The position numbers and the translations under genes are program-made. 30,624 bases of DNA from CAZUTK01 sp964623265 (GTDB lineage Bacteria; Electryoneota; B3-LCP), in contig CAZUTK010000037.1 in the NCBI GenBank assembly GCA_964623265.1, positions 1 through 30,624 of the forward strand, read 5' to 3'. Positions 17,003 to 25,069 of this stretch are shown piece after piece (position 1 is the stretch's first letter; every line of letters begins with the position of its first letter). A model generated the notes under the pieces. The model saw nothing but the letters and a program-made list of their open reading frames with translations, searched no databases and had not been told where the DNA came from.

Positions 17003-18147
17003 TCAGCACTCTGCACTTCTCGATGCACTGGCTGGAATTTCCAGCGCAGCGAATTCGTCTTGTACTGCCATCTTCGCCAGCTTTTCCGCCAGCTCTTCAA
17101 AGGTGATCCCCACNNNNNNNNNNGAGGACGCCGCCTGGCACACGCGTTTCCCGTTGCGCGGCGGCTTTGGGTACCAGAGACGTCGCTGTCATTCCGGGAA
17201 TGGTGTTGACTTCCAGACAGAAGAGTTCGCCGTCTTCCCGCATGCGGAAATCCACCCGGCTGTAGTGGCGGCACCCGAGCGCTTGATGCGCTTTCAGCCC
17301 GTGGGATTTCAGCAGAATAAGCGTCTCTTGCGGCAGCGGCGCGGGACAGAGATACTCGGTGCGCCCACGAGTATATTTGGAAAGATAGTCGTACACCCCT
17401 TCGTGAGGTTGAATCTCTATCGGCGGCAATGCTTCCGATCCGAGAATGGTCACGGTTAGTTCTCTTCCGGAAATATAGGGTTCCACCATAACATGGTAAT
17501 GCAAATCAGTGACCTGCTTCAGAGCTTGTTCTAAACCGCTTTCGTCTTTTAATATTGCTAAACCCACCGCCGAACCGGACGCATCCGGCTTGACAACGAC
17601 GGGATACCCGAAGGAAGATCGGATTTTCTCGTTCGCCGCAGCTGCGTCATCGGAAGGCTGAAGCAACAGTGACGCCGGCGTTAAAACCCCCGCCAGGAGA
17701 AACAGCTTCTTGGCATAGGGTTTATGCATCGCCAGAGCGGACGCGAGGGAACCGCTGCCGACAAAAGGAATATTCACCATTTCCAGCGCTGCTTGCAGTC
17801 TGCCATCCTCCCCCATCCCCCCATGCAGCATGGGGAACACCAGGTCGGGATGGTGGTGATCCAGGGTTTCCAGCAACGCCGCCAAACGGCGCGGCGTGAA
17901 TCGCGGCAGATCCGAAAGATCCGGCGGCTTCTCGCCGACGGCTTCGTTGAAGANNNNNNNNNNTGTCCAGCAGAGAGCGCAGTTGCAGGGCGTCCACCCG
18001 CGCCGGCACCAGCCGGACGGGATCCATCGGATCCACCTTGTACACTTCATGTCCTCTCGCCGCCAGAGCGTCCGCTACTGCTTCGCCGGAAGCCAGAGAT
18101 ACCCGTCGTTCAGCGGATTCACCGCCGAGCAATACGATGATTTTCAT
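17003..18147 (-). CDS. ddl: D-alanine--D-alanine ligase, interrupted by two assembly gaps
   Basis: Ddl joins two D-alanines with ATP for peptidoglycan precursors. The N-terminal piece begins MKIIVLLGGESAERRVSLASG, and the central piece has FPMLHGGMGEDGRLQAALEM, the PVVVKPDASGSAVGL ATP-grasp segment, the VMVEPYISGRELTV segment and FCLEVNTIPGMTATSLVPKAAA. A third piece, VGITFEELAEKLAKMA, ends at the TGA at 17003-17005. The three pieces lie in different frames only because the two 10-N gaps are not multiples of three. Before the second gap, 11 residues (QRETRVPGGVL) follow PKAAA where homologues continue directly into the [AV]G[IL][ST]F segment; this may be assembly error at a contig end. The gene is transcribed toward lysS and is divergent from the OPT transporter. 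Confidence 0.93.
17114..17123. other. Assembly gap (10 N) in the 3' part of ddl
   Basis: Ten Ns separate the PKAAA-containing piece from the final 36 codons of ddl. The flanking reading frames require a missing length divisible by three, so 10 is a placeholder. Confidence 0.95.
17954..17963. other. Assembly gap (10 N) in the 5' part of ddl
   Basis: Ten Ns separate the first 61 codons of ddl from the FNEAVGEKPP piece. Again the frames on each side require a multiple of three, so the stated length is not real. Confidence 0.95.
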
Positions 18148-18453
18148 GTTCTACCTATGACTCAGCCAGTTCGACTCGCCGCCCGTTGTCACCAGCATCT
18201 GGAGTTTTCAGATTTATACTTTCCACTAAAAGATAAGACGAAAAAGTCGGAATTTCAATCGTTTTTTGCGCATTAGAAGAATCCTACACGGAAATGCTCG
18301 AGAGTTTTCAAGCAGAAACAAAAAGCGAAACCGACGCATTCATTCCGCCATCTTATTTTGCTTTTCACAAGAAAAATCACGGTTATCTATTTGAGTCTCG
18401 ATCATTCAGACAAGGCATCCGGATATCCTCTAAAGCATCCTGCAAAAATCCAC

Positions 18454-18482
18454 TTGCCTTTCCCCGTTCGATTTTCTATATT
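18454..18482 (+). promoter_or_regulatory. Probable promoter of the OPT transporter gene
   Basis: TTGCCT (18454-18459) and TATATT (18477-18482) are separated by 17 nt on the plus strand. The predicted start near 18489 lies about 36 nt before the preferred TTG start. The remainder of the 377 nt divergent spacer between ddl and this gene (18148-18524) holds no gene I can support. Confidence 0.6.
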
Positions 18483-18524
18483 GTAAAAATTTTCAATCAC
18501 CGTAACTTCTTCCGAAGAAATAAA

Positions 18525-20384
18525 TTGGCAGAACCTGCGAAGCGGCGCTCCCCCGAGGAACTGGAGCGGGAATGGTTTGAAAACGTATACACCGGCCGAG
18601 GCGATTCCATGGCGCAGCTCACCTGGCGAGCCGTTATTATGGGATCGTTTTTAGGCGCATTTATGTCGCTCTCCAATCTCTACATCGGTTTGAAGACGGG
18701 CTGGGGTTTGGGCGTCGCTATCACTTCCTGCATCCTCTCATTCGCGATCTGGAAAACTCTGCGCAAACTGCTTCCCCGTCTGGTTCGAACGGATTTCACC
18801 ATCCTCGAAAACAACGCGATGCAGTCCACCGCTTCGGCGGCGGGATACTCCACCGGCGGTACGATCGTTTCGGCGATTTGCGCCTATATGCTGGTCAACG
18901 GCCATCATCTGCCGTACGGATTGCTGACCGCCTGGGTTTTCTTCCTCGCCGTCCTAGGCACCACCATGGCGATCCCTATGAAGCGGCAGATGATCAACAT
19001 CGAACGTCTGAAGTTCCCCTCCGGAATCGCCGCCGCGGAGACGCTGAAGAGTCTGCATGGAATAGGATCCAGTGCGCACAACCCTGAAGGTGTGGCATCG
19101 CCGGAAGCCGGCACCCGTAGCGCAAAGGCTCTCTTTTCCGCCGCGGGCATCGGCGGCATCGTGGCGGTTCTGCGCGACGCGCTGGCGGTCATCCCCGGGC
19201 AATACTTTATCTTCGGTTCGCGGCTGGGGCAATATACCATCGCCTTCGACGCCAGCATGATTATGATCGCCGCCGGCGCCATTATGGGCTTTCGTGTGGC
19301 ATGGTCTATACTCTTAGGCGGCTTCCTGGCTTGGGGGGTGTTCGCACCCTGGATGCATCATTTGGGCGTCATCGAGGAGCTGGGTTACCGCAGCATCGTC
19401 TCCTGGACGTTGTGGGGCGGCGCCGCCTGCATGGTGACTTCCGGGTTGCTCTCGTTTTCTCTGCAATGGAAAACCGCTCTAAGGGCTTTTTCCGGTTTGT
19501 CGGCGATCTTCGCACGGAAAAGAGCAGCCCGCGATTCAACTCAAGAAGCCATGGACGCCATCGAAGTACCCGGGTTGTGGTTCATTGTGGGGATGACGGT
19601 GGGAACCATCGGCGTCGTCTATCTGATCCACACCTTCTTCCACGTCCCGGTCTGGATGGGAATCCTGGCGGTCTTCCTCTCCTTTTTCTTGGCGCTGGTG
19701 GCGTGCCGCGCCTGCGGAGAAACCGACACGACTCCAGTAGGAGCGATGGGGAAAATCACGCAGCTGATGTACGGTGCCATTGCGCCGCGGCAGATGAACG
19801 TCAACCTGATGACCGCCTGCATCACCGCAGGCGTGGCGGACTCCTCTTCCGACCTCCTGACGGATTTGAAGAGCGGTTATGTCTTAGGCGCCAATCCGCG
19901 GCTGCAATTTCTGGCGCAGTTCGCCGGCATATTCGCCGGAACGGCGGTTGTCGTACCGGCATTTTATCTGATCGTTCCCACTGTGGACGTGTTGGGTTCA
20001 GATCAATTCCCGGCGCCGGCGGCGCAGGTCTGGGCTTCGGTGGCGAGACTGCTTTCCGACGGGTTCGCGTCGCTGCATGTGACGGCGCGCTGGGCGTTGC
20101 TCATCGGGGGCGCGGTGGGGATTCTCATCCCCATCCTCGAACGGACGCTTCCGGAAAAGGCGCGCCGATTCGTGCCATCGGCGATGGGCTTGGGTTTGGC
20201 GTGGACGTTCCATTTCTGGTACGCCCTCTCGATGTTCATCGGCGGTCTGGCGGCGCTGATCCTCGAAAAGAAGAAGCCCGCCATTGCTGAACAGTTTACG
20301 ATCCCCGTCGCATCGGGTATCATCGCAGGCGAAAGTCTGATGGGCATCTTCATCACGCTCCTGGCGGCGATGGGGTGGATTTGA
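18525..20384 (+). CDS. OPT-family oligopeptide/metal-chelate transporter
   Basis: A polytopic inner-membrane protein of the oligopeptide transporter (OPT/YSL) family, which imports peptides or metal chelates by proton symport. From the TTG at 18525 it is 619 residues with roughly 14 or more hydrophobic segments. Recognisable parts are QLTWRAVIMGSFLGAFMSLSN followed by LYIGLKTGWG at the first helix, the NNAMQSTASAAGYSTGG loop, FPSGIAAAETLKSLHG, and the TTPVGAMGKITQLMYGAIAP region. The frame stays open another 77 codons upstream, but that stretch is AT-rich, lacks family similarity and contains the promoter. ATG 18609 is a shorter alternative that would remove conserved residues just before helix 1. 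Substrate cannot be predicted. Confidence 0.9.
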   Translation: MAEPAKRRSPEELEREWFENVYTGRGDSMAQLTWRAVIMGSFLGAFMSLSNLYIGLKTGWGLGVAITSCILSFAIWKTLRKLLPRLVRTDFTILENNAMQSTASAAGYSTGGTIVSAICAYMLVNGHHLPYGLLTAWVFFLAVLGTTMAIPMKRQMINIERLKFPSGIAAAETLKSLHGIGSSAHNPEGVASPEAGTRSAKALFSAAGIGGIVAVLRDALAVIPGQYFIFGSRLGQYTIAFDASMIMIAAGAIMGFRVAWSILLGGFLAWGVFAPWMHHLGVIEELGYRSIVSWTLWGGAACMVTSGLLSFSLQWKTALRAFSGLSAIFARKRAARDSTQEAMDAIEVPGLWFIVGMTVGTIGVVYLIHTFFHVPVWMGILAVFLSFFLALVACRACGETDTTPVGAMGKITQLMYGAIAPRQMNVNLMTACITAGVADSSSDLLTDLKSGYVLGANPRLQFLAQFAGIFAGTAVVVPAFYLIVPTVDVLGSDQFPAPAAQVWASVARLLSDGFASLHVTARWALLIGGAVGILIPILERTLPEKARRFVPSAMGLGLAWTFHFWYALSMFIGGLAALILEKKKPAIAEQFTIPVASGIIAGESLMGIFITLLAAMGWI

Positions 20385-20386
20385 AG

Positions 20387-20413
20387 ATAATTTAAGATTG
20401 GAGATTGAAGATT
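20387..20413 (+). repeat. Left inverted repeat of the four-helix-bundle element
   Basis: The 27 bp arm contains the 19-mer AGATTGGAGATTGAAGATT (20395-20413), perfectly complementary to the right arm. ATAATT at its outer end also matches, with two mismatches in between. The arm begins two bases after the OPT stop codon. Confidence 0.85.
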
Positions 20414-20440
20414 GTTTCAACTATTTGGAAGGATGACGAT

Positions 20441-20758
20441 GTGGACAAAGTTGAGTTTTCGACAAGACTGCTGAATTTTGCTGCGGATGTTATTAAGCTC
20501 ACGAATCGCCTGAATTCATCCTATACGGCTCACCACCTCACAAAACAAGTGATTCGATCCGCCACATCTATGGGAGCCAACTATGAAGAAGCGTGCAACG
20601 CCGAAAGCCGAAATGATTTTGTTCATAAACTGCAGATCGTATTGAAGGAGAGTCAGGAAACGCTTTTCTGGTTGAGACTGATTGAGAAGTCAGAGTTGTT
20701 GCCGATCCTCACGGACGAAGACCATCGCATCTTCCTTGAAGCGGCGGAAATCAACTGA
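20441..20758 (+). CDS. Four-helix-bundle protein (23S rRNA intervening-sequence / S23 family)
   Basis: A short all-helical protein (about 105 residues from GTG 20441) of the TIGR02436-type four-helix-bundle family. The diagnostic segments are FAADVIKLTNRL, the QVIRSATSMGANYEEA turn, the AESRNDFVHKLQIVLKESQE helix, and the TLFWLRLIEKSELL helix. Homologues are encoded in 23S rRNA intervening sequences and as stand-alone genes; the related Avd protein of diversity-generating retroelements binds nucleic acid. I prefer the GTG because AAGGA lies 7 nt upstream; a TTG at 20405 would start within the left inverted repeat and add 12 residues. No rRNA, reverse transcriptase or variable repeat is nearby, so its role here is unknown. 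Confidence 0.85.
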   Translation: MDKVEFSTRLLNFAADVIKLTNRLNSSYTAHHLTKQVIRSATSMGANYEEACNAESRNDFVHKLQIVLKESQETLFWLRLIEKSELLPILTDEDHRIFLEAAEIN

Positions 20759-20802
20759 ATGATCGGAAAATCCGTGCTCACTGCAAAGAAAACAAAATCT
20801 TA

Positions 20803-20829
20803 AATCTTCAATCTCCAATCTGCAATTAT
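20803..20829 (-). repeat. Right inverted repeat of the four-helix-bundle element
   Basis: This arm contains AATCTTCAATCTCCAATCT (20803-20821), the exact reverse complement of the left 19-mer, then AATTAT at 20824-20829. A fourth 7-nt unit (AATCTTA) precedes it at 20796. The arm ends 35 nt before the nuoN start and could also affect transcription into nuoN. Confidence 0.85.
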
Positions 20830-20864
20830 ATCAAACAATCATCCTTCATTAACCAAAGAGAAAT

Positions 20865-22298
20865 ATGCCTGAAATCACCGACTTACAGCTCACCGCCTTC
20901 CTGCCGGAGATTCTCCTCGTCGGGGGGCTTCTCCTGCTCGTCATCGCGGAATTGATCCGCAGACGGCGCTCCGCATCCGGCATCGGCTGGGGCGGAATGA
21001 TCCTGCTGGGACTGCTGCTCTTCGTCGCTCTGAGTGTGGGACAGCGATCCGGTGACTTCCTCTTCGGCGCTCTGGTGGACGACGGCGCGGCGACCTTCTT
21101 CAAGGTCTTCTTCTCGCTGGCGACGCTGCTGGCGATGGGCATCTGCCTCTTCACCTTCAAACAGGAGGGTGAACCCTACCTGCTGCTGCTCGCGTCTGTG
21201 CTGGGGATGTTTCTGCTGGGGGGGAGCAACGACATCGTGACGCTGATCGTCGCCATCGAGCTGGTCAGCATCCCGTCCTACATCTTAGCCGGCTACCGGC
21301 GCGGCGATTCGCGTTCAGCGGAAGCTTCGTTGAAATACGTGCTCTACGGCGCGGTTTCATCAGGGGTGATGATCTATGGCTTCTCGCTGTTGTACGGAAT
21401 CTCCGGAGCCACCTCCATCCCTGAAATGTCGGCGCATTTCGAGGCGGGTGGTTTTCCACAGGGGCTATTTCTGCTGGCGGTGACGCTGGTGCTGGCGGGA
21501 TTAGGTTACAAGATTTCGATGGTGCCGTTCCACTTTTGGGCGCCGGATGTTTACGAAGGATCGCCCACGCCCATCACGGCTTTCTTTTCTGTGGCACCCA
21601 AAGCCGCCGGTTTCGCGGCGCTCTACCGAATGATGGACGTCTTCGCCGCTCCGGCAGTCTTCGCCGGGCTCGATGCGCGTTTCCTCTTCAGTTTAGCCAG
21701 CGCTCTGACGATGACCTTCGGCAACTTAGGAGCTCTGCACCAGACGAACCTGAAGCGACTGCTGGCGTACAGCTCCATCGCGCAGGCGGGCTACATCCTG
21801 ATGGGTTTCGCCGCAGGGACGTTTGCGGCGTACCAGGCGGTGCTGTTTTACCTGGTGGTCTATCTCTTCATGAATTTGGGCGCCTTCCTGGTGGTGGATG
21901 CGGCGAGCCGCGCGCTGGGGGGTGAAGATACGACGCACATCCGCGGGATGGGCAAGACGTCCCCTGCTCTGGCTCTGGCGCTGTCGGTCTTCCTCTTCAG
22001 TCTGGTGGGATTGCCGCCGCTGGCGGGGTTTATCGGGAAGTTCTACCTCTTCAGCGCGCTGGTGAAGGAGAATATGTGGGCACTGGCGTTGATCGGAGTG
22101 GCGAACAGCGTGGTGTCGCTGGTCTATTACGTGCGCATCATCCGGGATATGTTCCTGCAGGAACCGGAAGGCGAACGCGCGCCGATCCCGATGACTGCGG
22201 GGCTGACGGTGCTGACGCTGGCGTTCCTCGCGCCGACGGTGGTTCTGGGGGTGTATTGGGGACCGCTGGCGGGCTGGGTGGCGGCGGCGGTGGGGTAA
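20865..22298 (+). CDS. nuoN: NADH-quinone oxidoreductase subunit N
   Basis: NuoN is one of the three antiporter-like proton-pumping subunits of complex I, embedded in the inner membrane. The 477 residues form about 14 hydrophobic segments. They include the conserved VAIELVSIPSYILAGYRR (glutamate of helix 5), GYKISMVPFHFWAPDVYEG followed by SPTPITAFFS (typical of NuoN/ND2), QTNLKRLLAYSSIAQAGYILMG and PPLAGFIGKFYLF. Other nuo genes are absent from the window: upstream lies the four-helix-bundle element and an OPT gene rather than nuoM. The Shine-Dalgarno is weak (AAAGAG). A strong terminator follows. Confidence 0.95.
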   Translation: MPEITDLQLTAFLPEILLVGGLLLLVIAELIRRRRSASGIGWGGMILLGLLLFVALSVGQRSGDFLFGALVDDGAATFFKVFFSLATLLAMGICLFTFKQEGEPYLLLLASVLGMFLLGGSNDIVTLIVAIELVSIPSYILAGYRRGDSRSAEASLKYVLYGAVSSGVMIYGFSLLYGISGATSIPEMSAHFEAGGFPQGLFLLAVTLVLAGLGYKISMVPFHFWAPDVYEGSPTPITAFFSVAPKAAGFAALYRMMDVFAAPAVFAGLDARFLFSLASALTMTFGNLGALHQTNLKRLLAYSSIAQAGYILMGFAAGTFAAYQAVLFYLVVYLFMNLGAFLVVDAASRALGGEDTTHIRGMGKTSPALALALSVFLFSLVGLPPLAGFIGKFYLFSALVKENMWALALIGVANSVVSLVYYVRIIRDMFLQEPEGERAPIPMTAGLTVLTLAFLAPTVVLGVYWGPLAGWVAAAVG

Positions 22299-22322
22299 TG
22301 GGAAAAGAATCCGCGAAACAAG

Positions 22323-22362
22323 AAGAGCGACATTCCGGTTCAAGCCGATGTCGCTCTTTTTT
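22323..22362 (+). terminator. Rho-independent terminator of nuoN
   Basis: A perfect 11 bp stem (AAGAGCGACAT at 22323-22333 and ATGTCGCTCTT at 22348-22358) with a 14 nt loop is followed by TTTTTT. It lies 25 nt past the nuoN stop. The left part of the broken gene on the opposite strand overlaps it. Confidence 0.92.
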
Positions 22363-22549
22363 GCTCTTCGAGCATATCATCAATAGACCAACCGATCACG
22401 TCCCACCAAATATCCAAGCCCTAGTGGACGCACATGATGACACGATACAGCTCATCTTCCGTCAGAGCGCGTCCTAACTTCATTTGCGCCACCTCCTGCA
22501 AATCTTCGACGCAGAGGGTGAAGACGGGGGTTTGGGGGGAGGAGGGCAT
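22340..22549 (-). pseudogene. Small conserved-type protein gene broken by an in-frame TAG
   Basis: From ATG 22549 the minus strand reads 42 codons (including VEDLQEVAQMKLGRALTEDE then LYRVIMCVH), stops at TAG (22423-22421), and continues in the same frame for 26 more codons (GLDIWWDVIGWSIDDMLEEQ...) to TGA at 22340. Both halves look like parts of one small acidic helical protein of a type I recall as VED-x-Q...GR-x-LT-x-DEL...GL-x-W. The TAG falls between the two halves. An AGGAGGT precedes an internal ATG at 22480, so a shorter product could still start there. TAG is a normal stop elsewhere in this window, so recoding is unlikely. Sequencing error remains possible. The 125 nt to the next gene hold nothing I can name. 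Confidence 0.6.
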
Positions 22550-22674
22550 ATTCGAGCTTCTATGCAAATGCATCAACGCTAAAATTTTGTTTCTTTGTAG
22601 TCCAATGAATAAGTTAAATCATACAAATGAAGCGGATCGTATTGAATATCGGTGTTGAGCAATTTGTTATGTGT

Positions 22675-23454
22675 TTATTTCAATTTGAACCTTGAAAAGT
22701 ATTCATCTATCTCAGGTCTTAATTCTATTCCTGCTCTCTCAAAGCAGTTCAACAATTCCGGATATGTTTCATTACCGCCGAGAAAGTCCCAAAATTCCTC
22801 TGCGACTTTTAATTCATTATCCAAATCAAGCATGCCTTTTAATGTCCATCTTTCATATGGTTCTGGTTCATATGGATTGTATGGGAAAGCAATATAAGAA
22901 TACACCTCTGCTGTCGGATATCCCGCTAAATAAATTGCTGCCCATTCCAACAATGTCCTCTTAAAGTCCTTAAAATTGCTGATATTGGGTTTGACAGTTT
23001 TTAAATCAAATAAATGAATAGCTCCATCTTTGCCTTTAACAAACAAATCAACCTTTACAGTTTTTAATTTATTCATTGTGCCCTTATTACAAACTTTCCT
23101 TATCCTTGCAATCTCATCTGCTTTATTAGGGCTATTTCCGGTAGTTAGTTCATTCATAATACGTTGAATCTCTGTCTGCGCTTGTTCGCTTATCGTATCG
23201 CCTACCACAAATTGTTTTTGTGCGACGGGGAAATTTAAGCTTGCGAGCGTTTCTGCCACAGGTTCAAAAATAGAAGTACCAAAAGTAGTATTCAAAGAAT
23301 GGATGAAAGAAAATAAAGCCATTCTATCTTTCCCGAGTAAACGATAATGAAACGGCATTTTATTTGTTTCTGGTTTATACGATAGGAATTTATTTCTTAG
23401 GCTCTCCTTGATAGTATTCTCAACTCTCCTTATTTGTTCTTTTGAAAGAGCCAT
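22675..23454 (-). CDS. TdeIII-family type II restriction endonuclease
   Basis: This 259-residue protein resembles the TdeIII family of type II restriction enzymes. The characteristic N-terminus reads RRVENTIKESLRNKF, then MPFHYRLLGKDRMALFSFIH and SLNTTFGTSIFEPVAETLA. A nuclease core of the PD-(D/E)xK kind is visible as KVDLFVKGKDG followed by HLFDLKTVKPN (Asp...Asp-x-Lys, residues near 134-155). TdeIII itself cuts GGNCC, but specificity here is inference. Its ATG begins one base after the methyltransferase stop, so translation is coupled. GC content is far below the flanking nuoN and ompA genes, indicating horizontal acquisition. Confidence 0.85.
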   Translation of the reverse strand: MALSKEQIRRVENTIKESLRNKFLSYKPETNKMPFHYRLLGKDRMALFSFIHSLNTTFGTSIFEPVAETLASLNFPVAQKQFVVGDTISEQAQTEIQRIMNELTTGNSPNKADEIARIRKVCNKGTMNKLKTVKVDLFVKGKDGAIHLFDLKTVKPNISNFKDFKRTLLEWAAIYLAGYPTAEVYSYIAFPYNPYEPEPYERWTLKGMLDLDNELKVAEEFWDFLGGNETYPELLNCFERAGIELRPEIDEYFSRFKLK

Positions 23455-23455
23455 T

Positions 23456-25069
23456 CTATATCTCCTTTAGGTGAAAAATTGTTTCCGCATAAGCGGTATC
23501 TCTGTCTTTTTCTACTCTGTTAAGAACAGGCCGTTTAAATTTATTAACAATTTTCATGTTAGATAGCACTGCAATTTTAGGATAGAGATTAAATTTATCA
23601 TTTGCTACTAAGAAAATATCATAATCAGCCTGAAGGTATCTTTTACAGTTATTTAATACCTCTGCTATACTTTGAATGTAGGAGTCTCTTGCCTCTTTCC
23701 CCTGCCCCTTGAAAAGATGCCCTATTTCAAATTCATCTTTCCGCTCAAGTCCAAATATCTCATATGCATAAGCATGCTGTTCATGATAAGCGATTAGTCC
23801 GACGTAAGGCGGACTTGAAAAAATTCCTCTTATTTTTTGTAGCGATAATATTCTTGCAAGGTCTGGATTTAATTTTTTGGTTTCTTCAAAAACATCAATT
23901 GTTCTGCTGTCTCCTATTAAACAAAGTTGCTGGGTCTCAGTTCTTAACTTATCGAACTCTCTAAGACGATTTAAAGTATCTACGGTATATGTCTGCCACC
24001 ACCCGGTAATAGAAAATATTGGTTTGCAGATTTTTCCATGCTTTTTACAGTAGTAAGTAGTTGTAACAGGTTCTTTCAAAGTAGCCAAATCAGCATGAGT
24101 AGTTGCCCTACAAGAGCGTACTGTTCTACTTAAAATAACTGCTAATACTCTTTTTACATCTTCACTGTTTATACTAGTTTTTAATTCGTTTGATAGAAAA
24201 TCAATTTCTTCTCTCACAGGCAATAAAAACCACTTATCTAAAAAAGCATCATTTCTATCCTGCTTAATTTGAATTTGATATTTTTTTACTAAAGCATGGT
24301 AAATATCTAAAAACTTCTTTTCTTTTTCACTGGCATATTTACCCTCGTTGATTTCACCTCTTGCAACTTTTCTCTTATATTCAGGCGACGGAAAATACTT
24401 CGTATTGAATTTTGCAAGCTCCAATTGCAGATGCTCTTCAAAATCAATATTATTCTTGGTCTTCTGAAAATCTTTTAGGCGTAATGTTAGTTTATGGATT
24501 GAATCAGCAAGTAAAATCAAATTATGTTTCTCTACCTTGATGTTGGTAATTGTTGCATTGAAGGAAGATATATCTATTCCGATGGCGTGCATCCCCATTT
24601 CATTAGCCTGAACTAATGTTGTCCCGCTACCGCAAAAGGGGTCTAATACTAAATCGCCTTTATGAAAATAAACTTCTCTTTTAAATTCGTCAGTATGTGT
24701 ATCAAGAAAATATTCTACCAACTGAGGAATAAACTTTCCTTTGTAAGGATGTAACCTATGAACATGTTTTGTCCTTTCAGCTTCCGTATATTCTACAAAA
24801 GACAAGTGCCAATTAAGGTCATCACCTAATATTTTTTTAAATCGCTTTTCTTTATAATTAAGCGAATTATAATAATCCTTTAATTCTTCTGCATTTACTA
24901 GTGGATTTCCATTACTGCCATATTTGTTTATTCTTCCATATTGAATCAAATAGGAAATATTTGAAATAGTCACATTACGATTCAAATATTGAGATGCCCA
25001 TTCGCTGGCTTCTTTTAAATTAAGCAGGTTTTCTTCTTTTTTTCCGAGGAGTGTTAATTGGCACATCAT
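23456..25069 (-). CDS. DNA methyltransferase of the TdeIII-type system, with N-terminal HTH-like segment
   Basis: The modification partner of the TdeIII-type endonuclease. From MMCQLTLLGKK it is 537 residues. A helix-turn-helix/excisionase-like segment comes first (LNLKEASEWASQYL...ISNISYLIQYGRI, residues about 15-60), then SAM-binding motif I DPFCGSGTT at 143-151, a long insert with a Cys/His cluster (YCKKHGKIC), and motif IV SSPPY at 418-422. Motif I precedes motif IV, the opposite of the other methyltransferase in this window. SPPY favours an N4-cytosine or N6-adenine target. An upstream in-frame ATG at 25195 would add 42 mostly basic, GC-rich residues without similarity; neither start has a strong Shine-Dalgarno. 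The HTH could bind the promoter or assist target recognition; this is not proven. Confidence 0.85.
   Translation of the reverse strand: MMCQLTLLGKKEENLLNLKEASEWASQYLNRNVTISNISYLIQYGRINKYGSNGNPLVNAEELKDYYNSLNYKEKRFKKILGDDLNWHLSFVEYTEAERTKHVHRLHPYKGKFIPQLVEYFLDTHTDEFKREVYFHKGDLVLDPFCGSGTTLVQANEMGMHAIGIDISSFNATITNIKVEKHNLILLADSIHKLTLRLKDFQKTKNNIDFEEHLQLELAKFNTKYFPSPEYKRKVARGEINEGKYASEKEKKFLDIYHALVKKYQIQIKQDRNDAFLDKWFLLPVREEIDFLSNELKTSINSEDVKRVLAVILSRTVRSCRATTHADLATLKEPVTTTYYCKKHGKICKPIFSITGWWQTYTVDTLNRLREFDKLRTETQQLCLIGDSRTIDVFEETKKLNPDLARILSLQKIRGIFSSPPYVGLIAYHEQHAYAYEIFGLERKDEFEIGHLFKGQGKEARDSYIQSIAEVLNNCKRYLQADYDIFLVANDKFNLYPKIAVLSNMKIVNKFKRPVLNRVEKDRDTAYAETIFHLKEI

Larger units (their letters stand above)
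20387..20829 (+). mobile_element. Putative IVS-like element: four-helix-bundle gene bounded by 27 bp inverted repeats
   Basis: A 443 bp unit between the OPT transporter and nuoN contains one small gene and is bounded by inverted repeats identical at 25 of 27 positions. The repeats have a 7-nt periodic structure (AATCTNN three or four times). The encoded protein belongs to the family first found in intervening sequences of bacterial 23S rRNA genes, which are also ORFs flanked by complementary arms. I found no clear target-site duplication; instead, TTTGA before and TCAAA after the unit extend the inverted symmetry. Mobility is inferred from this structure only. Confidence 0.55.

Noticed and set aside
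20405..20758. Diversity-generating retroelement (Avd-like accessory protein)
   Set aside because: No reverse transcriptase, template repeat or variable repeat was found nearby; the protein fits the general intervening-sequence four-helix-bundle family.
22340..22549. TAG as a recoded sense codon (alternative genetic code)
   Set aside because: lysS and thpR in this window end in TAG at the expected family lengths, so TAG is a normal stop here.
22666..22673. Definite integron attC site after the TdeIII-type endonuclease
   Set aside because: The motif does not satisfy the GTTRRRY core, a paired second half was not found, and no integrase is present; kept only as a low-interest observation.
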